Shown here piece by piece: positions 33,551-41,001 of a stretch of DNA of 64,000 bases. The position numbers and the translations under genes were made by a program. The notes below the pieces were generated by a model. The model had not been told where the DNA came from. It saw only the letters and a program-made list of their open reading frames with translations, and did not search any database. Source of the stretch: DATAEG01 sp963703085 (GTDB taxonomy: Bacteria; Actinomycetota; Actinomycetes; Mycobacteriales; Jatrophihabitantaceae); assembly GCA_963703085.1 (NCBI GenBank), contig OY969789.1:2418001-2482000 (forward strand), written 5' to 3'. How positions within the stretch are numbered: position 1 is the first letter of the stretch; each line of letters opens with the position of its first letter.

Positions 33551-34084
33551 TCAGGTCACGATGGCGACCTGGAGCTGCCAGACAGTAGTGCCGTCGCTGG
33601 TGACGACGACCGACGCGGTACCGCTGTCGACGGCCCGGATGGTGATGTGCAGGGTGCTGGCACTCGCGGTCTGCTCGCTGACGGCCAGCATGGCCGGATC
33701 GTTCACCTTGGGTGCGTCCCAGGACTTGCCGGCCGGCACCCGGATCGTGATGCTCGCGGTGGCCCGGACCCGCAGGCAGATCTCCGTCGGCCGGGTTGCG
33801 CCGTCGAGGTTCAGGGCTTGCTTTCCGGTGAGACACGCGACGTGCGGCGGAGTCACCTTCTTCGTGTTGACACCGCCGCTGGACGAGGAGCCGGTCGACG
33901 GCGTGGTCGGCGCAGTGCCGGTCGAGGCGCTCGCACTCTGGCTGCTCCGGCTGCCATGGCCGCCGGTGCTAGTGGCGCATCCGGTGACGATGGCTCCGAC
34001 CGCCGCGAGCACCAGAATCGCCCGGTACAGGCGGCGGGTGCGGGACGTCGCTGCGCACACCATGGTCCTCACCGTACTGACCAT
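33551..34084 (-). CDS. Putative lipoprotein
   Basis: 177 residues; starts at 34084 or the ATG at 34063 are possible. The signal ends in a lipobox VTGC after LYRAILVLAAVGAI, so the mature protein is probably lipid-anchored at the outer face of the membrane. A Ser/Thr/Gly-rich linker (~residues 40-70) leads to a beta-rich domain (ICLRVRATASITIRVPAGKS, then VSEQTASASTLHITIRAVDS) with two cysteines, perhaps disulfide-bonded. No family recognised. Convergent with the regulator gene and divergent from moaC. Confidence 0.8.
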   Translation of the reverse strand: MVSTVRTMVCAATSRTRRLYRAILVLAAVGAIVTGCATSTGGHGSRSSQSASASTGTAPTTPSTGSSSSGGVNTKKVTPPHVACLTGKQALNLDGATRPTEICLRVRATASITIRVPAGKSWDAPKVNDPAMLAVSEQTASASTLHITIRAVDSGTASVVVTSDGTTVWQLQVAIVT

Positions 34085-34115
34085 CGTCCTGCCCTCCTCG
34101 CGTTACTGTCGCCTT

Positions 34116-34601
34116 ATGGAACTGACGCACGTCGACCCCAGCGGTGCTGCACGGATGGTCGACGTGTCGCAGAAAGCGGTCACCGCTCGTGAGGCGCGGG
34201 CGGTCGGTCGGCTGCACACCCGGCCCGACGTGATCGAGCTGTTGCGCACCGCGAGCCTGGCCAAGGGCGACGCGCTGGCGGTGGCGCGCATCGCCGGCAT
34301 CGCGGGTGCCAAGCGGACCAGTGAGCTCATCCCGCTGTGCCACCCGATCCCGCTGCACGCGGTATCGGTCGAGCTGACCCTCGGCAACGACTACGTCGAC
34401 ATCGAGTCGGCCACCCGCACCGCAGATCGCACCGGCGTCGAGATGGAAGCGCTCACCGCCGTCGTCACTGCCGGATTGGCGCTGTACGACATGGTGAAAG
34501 CGGTTGATCGCAGCGCAGTCCTCGGCGAAATCCGGGTCGTGCACAAGGCGGGTGGACGCACCGGATCGTGGGATCGCGACGCCGCGGAGCCGGCGTCGTG
34601 A
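34116..34601 (+). CDS. moaC: Cyclic pyranopterin monophosphate synthase
   Basis: 161-residue molybdenum-cofactor enzyme converting 3',8-cyclo-dihydro-GTP to cPMP. Signature: VDPSGAARMVDVSQKAVTAR at the start, IAGIAGAKRTSELIPLCHPI, the LGNDYVDIESATRTADRTGV stretch, VEMEALTAVVTAGLALYDMV with the catalytic lysine following (KAVDRSAVLGEIRVVHKAGG). The ATG at 34116 gives the standard length. Its stop overlaps the next start (GTGA), so moaC-mogA-moaE form one operon. Confidence 0.96.
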   Translation: MELTHVDPSGAARMVDVSQKAVTAREARAVGRLHTRPDVIELLRTASLAKGDALAVARIAGIAGAKRTSELIPLCHPIPLHAVSVELTLGNDYVDIESATRTADRTGVEMEALTAVVTAGLALYDMVKAVDRSAVLGEIRVVHKAGGRTGSWDRDAAEPAS

Positions 34602-35071
34602 GCACGGCCGCCGTCGTCACCTGCTCGAACCGATCGGCGAGCGGTGAACGGGAGGACACCTCGGGCGCGCTGCTGGTGAGTTCGTTGCGCGCCGCCGGCC
34701 ACGAGGTCGTCGCTGCTGTCGTGGTACCGGACGATGTCGAGCGCATCAGAGCCGCGGTGCGCGCTGCACTTGCCGCCGGTGCCCGAGTCGTCATCACGAC
34801 GGGAGGCACCGGCGTCACTCCGACCGATGTCACGCCGGAGGCGGTGACACCGTTGCTGGAACGGCAGTTGCCGGGCGTCGCGGACGCGATCCGCCTCGCC
34901 GGCGTCGAGAAGGTGCCGACGGCGTTGCTGTCCCGGGGGGTGGCCGGGACGATCGGCGACGCGGTCGTGGTCACGCTGCCCGGTTCACCGGGGGGCGTAC
35001 GCGACGGGATGACGGTGCTCGAGCCGCTGCTCGCGCATGTGCTGGACCAGCTGGCCGGTGGTGACCATTAG
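34598..35071 (+). CDS. Molybdopterin adenylyltransferase-type protein (MogA/MoaB)
   Basis: 157 aa MoCF-domain protein that adenylates molybdopterin before metal insertion. It shows VVTCSNRSASGEREDTSGAL, the VVVPDDVERIRAAVRAALAA helix, the binding loop VVITTGGTGVTPTDVTPEAV, and VVVTLPGSPGGVRDGMTVLE. Between moaC and moaE with overlaps on both sides. Whether MogA or MoaB is the better name cannot be told from the sequence alone. Confidence 0.92.
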   Translation: MSTAAVVTCSNRSASGEREDTSGALLVSSLRAAGHEVVAAVVVPDDVERIRAAVRAALAAGARVVITTGGTGVTPTDVTPEAVTPLLERQLPGVADAIRLAGVEKVPTALLSRGVAGTIGDAVVVTLPGSPGGVRDGMTVLEPLLAHVLDQLAGGDH

Positions 35072-35495
35072 CGCCGGGCAGGTCGTCCGCGCGCAGGTGT
35101 GCGCGGCGCCGTTGGACGTTGATGCACACCGCACGGCGGTGGAGCAGGCAGCGGCCGGAGCTGCCGTCGTCTTCTGCGGGGTAGTGCGCGATCACGACGA
35201 GGCGCGACCGGTCGTTGCGTTGGAGTACCAGGCACACCCGTCCGCCGCCGACGTCGTGGCGCAGGCGGCCGGACGGATCGCGGCGTTGCCCGATGTCCTC
35301 GCCGTCGCGGTGAGCCACCGGGTGGGAGAACTTGCGGTTGGCGACGTTGCGCTGGTGGCGGCGGTCAGCTGCGCTCATCGCCGCGAGGCGTTCGAGGCAT
35401 GTGCCCAGCTCGTCGAGGACGTCAAGCACTCGCTGCCGGTATGGAAGCGGCAGGTTTTCGCGGACGGGACCGACGAGTGGGTCAACTGCCCGTAG
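35061..35495 (+). CDS. moaE: Molybdopterin synthase catalytic subunit
   Basis: About 144 aa. Residues AGAAVVFCGVVRDHDEARPV, VVALEYQAHPSAADVVAQAA, VAVSHRVGELAVGDVALVAA and LVEDVKHSLPVWKRQVFADG with the two catalytic-site lysines match MoaE, which with MoaD transfers sulfur to cPMP. Tandem GTG codons at 35058 and 35061 are possible starts; either overlaps the mogA stop by 11-14 bp. A MoaD gene is not in the window. Convergent with the antitoxin-like gene. Confidence 0.93.
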   Translation: MTISAGQVVRAQVCAAPLDVDAHRTAVEQAAAGAAVVFCGVVRDHDEARPVVALEYQAHPSAADVVAQAAGRIAALPDVLAVAVSHRVGELAVGDVALVAAVSCAHRREAFEACAQLVEDVKHSLPVWKRQVFADGTDEWVNCP

Positions 35496-35507
35496 CGGCA
35501 GCGACGG

Positions 35508-35960
35508 TCAGGTCGTTGGTCCGTCCGTCTTGCCGGTGAGCGGGTCGGCAGAGCCTGCGGGCTGATCACTGGTCTGCTCGGTCACGCTCTCGGTCTTGGC
35601 CTGGACCGCGTCCGTTGCGTCGGACGCGGCCGCTTTGACGTTGCCGGCCGCGTCGGCGGCGTCCGTTTTGGCCTTGTCCACCGGGTCCTGGCCGAGCGCG
35701 TGATCGAGCTTTTCCTGCACGGTGTCGATCTTCTCGCTGTACTTGCCGCCGGTCGCCTTGTCGACGCTGTCCGCGGCCTTGTCGGCGCCCTTGGCGACCG
35801 CGTCCTTGGCCTTCTCGGCGAGTGGACCCGCCTTCGCTTTGGCCTGCTCGGCCAACGGGCCGGCCTTCTCTTTGGCCTGCTCGGCCAACGGGCCAGCCTT
35901 GTCCTTCGCCTTGCTGAAAAGGTCGCTGCCGAGTGCCTTGAGCCTGTTGAAATCGACCAT
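35508..35960 (-). CDS. MT0933-like antitoxin-family/alanine-lysine repeat protein
   Basis: 150 residues, starting MVDFNRLKALGSDLFSKAKD. Residues ~15-55 hold three near-identical tandem units of the form KAGPLAEQAK, and the rest is a continuing Ala/Lys/Asp amphipathic helix (DKAADSVDKATGG, QEKLDHALGQDPVDKAK). This matches the mycobacterial Rv0909-like antitoxin family (PF14013) in its N-terminal part, but no toxin gene is adjacent, so a stress or LEA-like role is as likely. Preceded by an AGAGAGG-type site. Confidence 0.8.
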   Translation of the reverse strand: MVDFNRLKALGSDLFSKAKDKAGPLAEQAKEKAGPLAEQAKAKAGPLAEKAKDAVAKGADKAADSVDKATGGKYSEKIDTVQEKLDHALGQDPVDKAKTDAADAAGNVKAAASDATDAVQAKTESVTEQTSDQPAGSADPLTGKTDGPTT

Positions 35961-36053
35961 GTCGGCCTCTCTTCGGGGTGTGCCGGTGCGTTGTCACCAT
36001 GAAACCACGGACGGCGATCCAGCGGTTACCGACCGGTGCGGCAGACTGAGCAG

Positions 36054-36251
36054 GTGACCGATGCAGCGCGCGGTGAACCGGCCTCGCCGTCATTGCCACC
36101 GGACGATCGTCGGGCCGAGCACGCCGAAACCGTCGAGCCGATCCTCCCGCAGCGCAGTAGCGACGAGGTGGACGAGGGCTGGGGCGATCGAACCGACGAC
36201 GCCGACCGGGACGCGTGGTACCAGCGCGAGCGGCCGCCGCACCACGAATGA
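36054..36251 (+). CDS. Small acidic protein
   Basis: About 65 aa from GTG 36054. The C-terminal half SSDEVDEGWGDRTDDADRDA followed by WYQRERPPHHE resembles short actinobacterial proteins ending in an acidic stretch with WG and RPPH-type tails. No hydrophobic core, so probably disordered. It converges with mscL. Confidence 0.6.
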   Translation: MTDAARGEPASPSLPPDDRRAEHAETVEPILPQRSSDEVDEGWGDRTDDADRDAWYQRERPPHHE

Positions 36252-36269
36252 CGCAGCCGCCCCCTCGAC

Positions 36270-36698
36270 CTACGACAGGGACGGTCCGGACCGGGGCTGG
36301 CTCTGCGCTTGCAGCAAGTCACGGATCTCGGTGAGCAGCAAGGCTTCGTCGGTGGCCGGCGTGACCTCGCCCTCGGTGGGCTCGCCGGCCTTGATCCGCG
36401 CCGCGCGCATCTCGGCGATCTTGTTCATCGGCACCACGATCACGAAGTACACCGCCGCGGCGATGAGGACGAAGCTGATCACGTTGTTGATGAAGTCGCC
36501 GTAGGCAAACGTGCTCTTGTGGATCCGGAACTGCAGTTTGCTGAAGTCGTGTTGTCCCGCGATCGCTCCGATGAGCGGGGTGATGATGTCTTTCACGAGG
36601 GCATTCACCACGGCCCCGAACGCGGCGCCGATGACGACTGCAACAGCCAGATCCACGACATTCCCGCGCATCAGGAAATCTTTGAATCCCTTGATCAT
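36270..36698 (-). CDS. mscL: Large-conductance mechanosensitive channel
   Basis: 142 aa. The N-terminal amphipathic helix MIKGFKDFLMRGNVVDLAVA leads into helix 1 (AVVIGAAFGAVVNALVKDII), an external loop (HDFSKLQFRIHKSTFAYGDF), helix 2 (INNVISFVLIAAAVYFVIVV) and a C-terminal coiled helix (EALLLTEIRDLLQAQ). It opens on hypo-osmotic shock to release solutes. A GGAGGG ribosome-binding site precedes the ATG. Neighbour to the SAF-domain gene on the same strand. Confidence 0.97.
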   Translation of the reverse strand: MIKGFKDFLMRGNVVDLAVAVVIGAAFGAVVNALVKDIITPLIGAIAGQHDFSKLQFRIHKSTFAYGDFINNVISFVLIAAAVYFVIVVPMNKIAEMRAARIKAGEPTEGEVTPATDEALLLTEIRDLLQAQSQPRSGPSLS

Positions 36699-36776
36699 GA
36701 GCCCTCCTAGGAGGCCATGCCGCCCGACCGGCTTCGGTGGGCCCGATGCGGTCGACAGCGGATCTGTCGCGACGAA

Positions 36777-37433
36777 TTACCGCGACCGTAGCGTAGCGAT
36801 CAGCGGCACTCCGGCAAGGCCGGCCAGCTTCAGTGCGGTGGATTCGTCGACGGATACGGCAAGGGCGGGTGGCCGGTCCTGATCGGCCGGGAGGACGGCG
36901 AGTACGGCCACGTTGTGGGCGATCACCGATCCGGGGCCGGCCCGGACGGCCCCCGCGTCGGCGGAAGCTTCCGCACCGCGCACCAGGTCGACCTGATCCC
37001 CGCCGTGGATGAGTGAAGCGGCTGCTGGATCGGCCAGCGACACGGTGACGACCACCAGCCCCGGCGGCAAGCCGCTGGCGAGTCCCGCGCCGATCAAGCG
37101 CACGCTGGTGAGCGGCTCACCGGCGGCGACCGGGGTGGCTGGACGCCCGCCGATCGCGTCGCGGACGGAGCTCAGCCGGCGCTGCGGCACCTGGTGCGCC
37201 GGCCAACGTTCGACGCGCACATCGGCCGCCACGATGACGTGGCCGGCCGGCAGATCACGGCTGGCTATCACGACCGCAGTGCCGGGTGTGGCCGGCTGCG
37301 CTGCCGATACCGCGCTCAGCGCGGCGAGCAGCAGGCAGGCCACCACCAGGACCCTCCGCGGCCAGCCGCCGAAGCGCAATGCGGCGAGGCGCACCAGTCG
37401 GCGCAGTTCGGAGCCGAAGGGGATTCCCACCAC
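36777..37433 (-). CDS. SAF-domain (CpaB/RcpC-like) membrane-anchored protein
   Basis: About 218 aa. An N-terminal membrane anchor (RVLVVACLLLAALSAVSAAQ) is followed by an SAF domain: TAVVIASRDLPAGHVIVAAD, RRLSSVRDAIGGRPATPVAA and GEPLTSVRLIGAGLASGLPP. The second half, VVTVSLADPAAASLIHGGDQ with VDLV, corresponds to the CpaB-type beta domain. CpaB proteins serve Flp/tad pilus assembly, but no pilus genes are here; in many actinobacteria this gene is solitary beside mscL. GTG 37433 or 37430 is the start. Confidence 0.86.
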   Translation of the reverse strand: MVGIPFGSELRRLVRLAALRFGGWPRRVLVVACLLLAALSAVSAAQPATPGTAVVIASRDLPAGHVIVAADVRVERWPAHQVPQRRLSSVRDAIGGRPATPVAAGEPLTSVRLIGAGLASGLPPGLVVVTVSLADPAAASLIHGGDQVDLVRGAEASADAGAVRAGPGSVIAHNVAVLAVLPADQDRPPALAVSVDESTALKLAGLAGVPLIATLRSR

Positions 37434-37575
37434 GTCGACGCTAAGCGGCCGCTGCGCCGCGTGGCTTGCGGCCGGCCGGCTTGTGCACAACGGAAACGGG
37501 CAGTCGAACGGTGTGCACAGCGCCTGGTGATCCCATCGCGCCTGGCACGCGCAGCAGCACCCGCGGCCGCCGGCG

Positions 37576-38202
37576 TCACCCAGGCGCGAGCACGCGCGCC
37601 GCAGTGTCGGCGAGCGCGGTGAGGAACCGGTCTTCGCTGATCTGCAATGGGTGCTCGCCCAATCCGTCGAAGATGTCGGTCATGATCCAGTAGTGACTCA
37701 CGGCTGACATGAGCACCGCGGCCAGAGCAGGCACGTCCACCGCGGGGTCGTGCGTCTGCGTCTGCAGCCACCCGGTCAGCGCGGCATGCACCCGGCGCAG
37801 CTCGGTGTCCCGCACCCGGGCGAGCAGGTCGGGATGGTCGGCCAGGTCGCGCAACAACATCCTGTTCAGGTCGCGCTCGGACTCCAGCCGGCGCAGCCCT
37901 GCGCGCGCGATCGCGAGGAGCCGCTGGTGCAGCGTTGTCTCGGCATCGACGTCCCCGGGCTGCAGGAAGTCCACTAGATCAGGGCCGGCCGCCACTTGAC
38001 GGTCCAAGCCGGCTTCGAGCAGTTCCCGCTTGCTGGTGAAGTGGCGGTACAGCCCGCCTGCGCCACCGGTCAGGCCGGCGGCCTGCTCGATCTGGGCGAT
38101 GGTGGTGGCTCGATAGCCCTGCCGGCCGAACAGGTCCATCGCCGAGGTGAGGATTCGTTGTCGGGCCGGGCTATCAGGGCGCTTCGGCACGTCGGAGTTC
38201 AT
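37576..38202 (-). CDS. TetR-family transcriptional regulator
   Basis: 208 aa. N-terminal helix-turn-helix: RQRILTSAMDLFGRQGYRAT, TIAQIEQAAGLTGGAGGLYR and HFTSKRELLEAGLD. The remaining ~140 residues are the helical ligand domain. It overlaps the 3' end of the upstream PPOX oxidoreductase by 29 bp and so is co-transcribed with it. The 18-bp palindrome at 38580-38597 in front of that operon is its probable operator. Confidence 0.92.
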   Translation of the reverse strand: MNSDVPKRPDSPARQRILTSAMDLFGRQGYRATTIAQIEQAAGLTGGAGGLYRHFTSKRELLEAGLDRQVAAGPDLVDFLQPGDVDAETTLHQRLLAIARAGLRRLESERDLNRMLLRDLADHPDLLARVRDTELRRVHAALTGWLQTQTHDPAVDVPALAAVLMSAVSHYWIMTDIFDGLGEHPLQISEDRFLTALADTAARVLAPG

Positions 38203-38566
38203 AGTGCAAGGTGGTCCAGCCCTTCCGGCGATGCATCCGCGGCACGATCCGGCCGTGCAGCACAGGGTACTTCCGGGCCAGTGCCGCCCGGGCCTGGTCG
38301 GCCTCGGCGCCGGTCAGCAGCCGCGCCGTCGCGGGCACCGCCGCACCCTTTGGTTTGCCGCGCAGCGTGCTCGGCGCCACCCGCACTTCAGGAAAGTTGC
38401 GCAACCGCTTGGCCTTGCCGGCCGCGTCGTAGGTGCGGAAATACGCCTTGCCGTCTTCGATCGCCAGGCTCACCGGGGTGCTCACCCACGACCCGTCGCG
38501 CTTGCGGGTGTCCAGCAGGACGGTTTTCCACTGCTCCCACGCGGTGGCGGTGTGTTGCTGTGCCAT
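38174..38566 (-). CDS. PPOX-class (split-barrel) F420/FMN-type oxidoreductase
   Basis: 130 residues. The motif TVLLDTRKRDGSWVSTPVSL, then AYFRTYDAAGKAKRLRNFPE and VRVAPSTLRGKPKGAAVPAT, is the pattern of small split-barrel flavin/deazaflavin-binding proteins of the Rv-type PPOX family. It probably reduces an unknown small molecule with F420 or FMN. The ATG follows an AGGAGCT site and an 18-bp palindrome. First gene of a two-gene operon with the TetR regulator. Confidence 0.86.
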   Translation of the reverse strand: MAQQHTATAWEQWKTVLLDTRKRDGSWVSTPVSLAIEDGKAYFRTYDAAGKAKRLRNFPEVRVAPSTLRGKPKGAAVPATARLLTGAEADQARAALARKYPVLHGRIVPRMHRRKGWTTLHYELRRAEAP

Positions 38567-38579
38567 GATTCAGCTCCTA

Positions 38580-38597
38580 TCAGTAAGTACTTACTGA
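38580..38597. promoter_or_regulatory. TetR-type operator, 18-bp perfect palindrome
   Basis: TCAGTAAGTACTTACTGA is fully symmetric and sits 14 bp upstream of the first codon of the PPOX-TetR operon, overlapping the expected promoter/leader. Length and symmetry are typical for TetR dimers. Binding by the operon's own regulator is inferred. Confidence 0.72.
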
Positions 38598-38638
38598 CGT
38601 TAGCCCGCAGGCGGAATGAACTCAAGTTCAGGGTGTGA

Positions 38639-39052
38639 TTATCGAGTGCCGGCCGGCGTGGGTGCCGTCGTCTTGGTCGGTGCCGGAGTGCTGGTGGACC
38701 CGGATCCTGACGATCCGGCGTCGCCGCTCTTGGCCGGCTTGGCGTCGGACTTCGCGGAGTCGGACTTGGCGTCGGTCTTGGCGTCGGTCTTGGCGTCGCC
38801 CTTCGCATCGGACTTCGCGTCGGCGCCGGACGAGTCGCCGTTGGCCGCGCCGGCCTTCTCGCGGGCCTCGCTGCGGCTGTCATTGCGATAGAAGCCGGAA
38901 CCCTTGAAGACGACACCGACGTTGCCGAACACCTTGCGCAGCCGACCGCCGCAGACCGGGCAGACGGTCAGGGCGTCGTCACTGAACGACTGCACCTGGG
39001 CGAACGTGTGCCTGCACTCCGGATTGGTGCAGGCGTACTCGTACGTGGGCAT
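38639..39052 (-). CDS. FmdB-family zinc-ribbon protein
   Basis: 137 aa. MPTYEYACTNPECRHTFAQV and ALTVCPVCGGRLRKVFGNVG carry the two cysteine pairs of the FmdB zinc ribbon, followed by the family tail VVFKGSGFYRNDSR. The C-terminal ~70 residues are low complexity, built of repeats such as DAKSDAKGDAKTDAK, probably disordered. A GGAGG site precedes the ATG at 39052. The family co-occurs with mscL and 5-FCL in actinobacteria, as here; its role is unproven. Confidence 0.91.
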   Translation of the reverse strand: MPTYEYACTNPECRHTFAQVQSFSDDALTVCPVCGGRLRKVFGNVGVVFKGSGFYRNDSRSEAREKAGAANGDSSGADAKSDAKGDAKTDAKTDAKSDSAKSDAKPAKSGDAGSSGSGSTSTPAPTKTTAPTPAGTR

Positions 39053-39148
39053 CGATCCTCCGGGAGGTCCCGTTCCGGGAGCTCCGGCGGGGACCACCAA
39101 TTCTGGCACTCGACGCTCGGGACTGCCAAACGGTGGAGCAGACGTCCC

Positions 39149-39832
39149 CTACACAACCAGGCGGAGCAGCGGTGTGCCGTCGGGGAGCCGGATCTCCAGG
39201 GCCGCGATGTCGCTGAGCGGGACGTGTACGCCGCCCTCGAACTGGATCGTCTTCCCCGGCACCGGTGACCAGTCGCCGGCCGGCTGCACCTGCCCGTCCT
39301 TGGTGATGACGACCAGGTCGTACGGAACCTGGACGCGGTACTCCTTGCCCTCCGAGCAGTGCATGACGATCCGGGTGCCCCAGGCGACCTGCTGCACCGT
39401 GGCCGATGCGCTCACCCCGGTGATTCCGGGCAACGCCTGGAACTGCCGGGTGGCCACCGGCGGCCGCTGCGTACCGGTGTCGTTGTGCTGCCAGATGCTC
39501 CAGCCGAGTCCGACCAGCGCCACGATGCAAGCGGCGACCGCGGCACCGGCCAGCCCGATCCGCCACCGGGACCGGCGCTGCTCCCGGGCGGCCTGGGAGA
39601 TCAGTCGAGGCCACATCAGATCGGGCATCGGCGGTGGATCCGTGACCATCGCGGCCGGCACCCGGGCGAGCAGGCCGGGCAGACCGGCCATCTCCTGCAC
39701 CGACTCGCGGCATTCCGCGCAGCTGGCCAGGTGCTTCTCGTAGCTCAACCGCTCCGCAGGGGCCAGGGCGCCGAGGACGTACGCCCCGTCGAGCTCGGCC
39801 ATCGGGCAGCCCGCGTCGGTGCCGGAACTCAT
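39149..39832 (-). CDS. Anti-sigma factor (RskA-like, zinc-finger ASD)
   Basis: 227 aa. The N-terminal cytosolic domain has the zinc-finger pattern HLASCAECRESVQEM (H-x3-C-x2-C), preceded by AELDGAYVLGALAPAERLSY typical of RskA/SigK inhibitors. One membrane helix (GLAGAAVAACIVALVGLGWS) leads to an extracytoplasmic RskA domain ending VPLSDIAALEIRLPDGTPLL. It would sequester the adjacent sigma factor and release it after a membrane or redox signal. Start overlaps the sigma-factor stop by four bases (ATGA). Confidence 0.92.
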   Translation of the reverse strand: MSSGTDAGCPMAELDGAYVLGALAPAERLSYEKHLASCAECRESVQEMAGLPGLLARVPAAMVTDPPPMPDLMWPRLISQAAREQRRSRWRIGLAGAAVAACIVALVGLGWSIWQHNDTGTQRPPVATRQFQALPGITGVSASATVQQVAWGTRIVMHCSEGKEYRVQVPYDLVVITKDGQVQPAGDWSPVPGKTIQFEGGVHVPLSDIAALEIRLPDGTPLLRLVV

Positions 39833-40341
39833 CGGGTCACCCCCATCTCGTCCAGAGCGTTCTTCAACGCACGCAGTGCGTAATGGCATCGGGACTTGAC
39901 GGTCCCGGCGGGAATGCCGAGCTCGGTGGCTGCCTCGTCGACCGACCGGCCTCGGTAGTAGCAGGCCACGATCACCGCGCGGTGGTCCTCGGAGAGGCGG
40001 TGCAGCGCATCGGCCACCAACCAGGACTGCAGGACCTCCTCGGTGCGGTCCGCGACCGGCACCTGCGGCAGGTCGTCGGTGGTGATCTCGTGCCGCGACC
40101 GGCCACTGCGCCACTCGTCGATGACGATCCGCCGAGCCACCGTGAACAGCCAGCCGCGTGGGCTGCCCCGCGATTCGTCGAGCACCTTGGGGTTGCGCCA
40201 GGCGCGCAGCATCGTCTCCTGCACGACATCTTCGGCGCGGGCCCGGTCGCCGTTGGTCAGGCCGAGGACGTACCCCCACAGGGCAGGGGCATGGCGGGCG
40301 TGCAGCTCGCGCAACAGCTCATCGGCCTGACTGATCGCCAC
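39829..40341 (-). CDS. ECF-type RNA polymerase sigma factor (SigK/SigL-like)
   Basis: About 170 aa from GTG 40341; 40344 is also GTG. Region 2: LHARHAPALWGYVLGLTNGD, AEDVVQETMLRAWRNPKVLD and PRGWLFTVARRIVIDEWRSG. Region 4: DALHRLSEDHRAVIVACYYR, then GRSVDEAATELGIPAGTVKS with the recognition helix RCHYALRALKNAL. It directs transcription of an unknown regulon with its membrane anti-sigma partner encoded next. Confidence 0.92.
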   Translation of the reverse strand: MAISQADELLRELHARHAPALWGYVLGLTNGDRARAEDVVQETMLRAWRNPKVLDESRGSPRGWLFTVARRIVIDEWRSGRSRHEITTDDLPQVPVADRTEEVLQSWLVADALHRLSEDHRAVIVACYYRGRSVDEAATELGIPAGTVKSRCHYALRALKNALDEMGVTR

Positions 40342-40387
40342 CACCCCGCCTCCCACTCCTCTGACACGGCGTAGGGGCGCCGATGGT

Positions 40388-40984
40388 TCAGTGTGCGGCC
40401 GACGGGCGGTGCCCAGCCAGCGGCGACTTGATGTCCAACCAGCCGTCCGGGGTGACCGCCGCGTCCACCGGGCGGTCCCACGACTCGGTCGGCACCGAGT
40501 CGAACAGCTCACCGCGGTGCAGCAGGGCGACCACCAGAACGGAGTCCGGAACGCGGGCGAGCACCCGGTCGTAGGAACCGCCGCCGCGCCCCAGCCGCAT
40601 GCCTTGGCGGTCCACGGCCAGCGCCGGGACGAGCAGCACCGTAGCCGAGGCCACCGCCTCGACGCCGAGGGTCGTCGATTCCGGCCAGCGCAGCCAGTCG
40701 AGGTCGTTGTCCGGCCGGGTCAGGGGGACCAGGATCGATGCGCCCCGATCGGCCAGGCCCTCGAGCAGTCGGATCGACCCCGGCTCGCCGGGCAGCGGTT
40801 CATACCCGAACACGCGTCGCCAGGTGGAGCTGGGATGGGCGGCGCCGTCCACCCGGTCCAGGACGTGCCGGCATACCGACTCGCGCGCCGATTCCAGTTG
40901 CTCCGCGTCCAGCGCCCGGCGGTTGTTCAGCAGATGCTCGCGTAGTGCCTGCTTGGCGGCCGCGGCGTCCTGGGGGTAGCTCAC
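40388..40984 (-). CDS. 5-formyltetrahydrofolate cyclo-ligase
   Basis: 198 aa enzyme that converts 5-formyl-THF to 5,10-methenyl-THF with ATP. Features: AKQALREHLLNNRRALDAEQ, VFGYEPLPGEPGSIRLLEGL, ILVPLTRPDNDLDWLRW, and the ATP-binding stretch DRQGMRLGRGGGSYDRVLAR. GTG start (VSYPQD). It is divergent from galU with just 17 bp between the starts, so their promoters must overlap the opposing coding sequences. Confidence 0.93.
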   Translation of the reverse strand: MSYPQDAAAAKQALREHLLNNRRALDAEQLESARESVCRHVLDRVDGAAHPSSTWRRVFGYEPLPGEPGSIRLLEGLADRGASILVPLTRPDNDLDWLRWPESTTLGVEAVASATVLLVPALAVDRQGMRLGRGGGSYDRVLARVPDSVLVVALLHRGELFDSVPTESWDRPVDAAVTPDGWLDIKSPLAGHRPSAAH

Positions 40985-41001
40985 CCCGATAGTGTCTCGT
41001 T

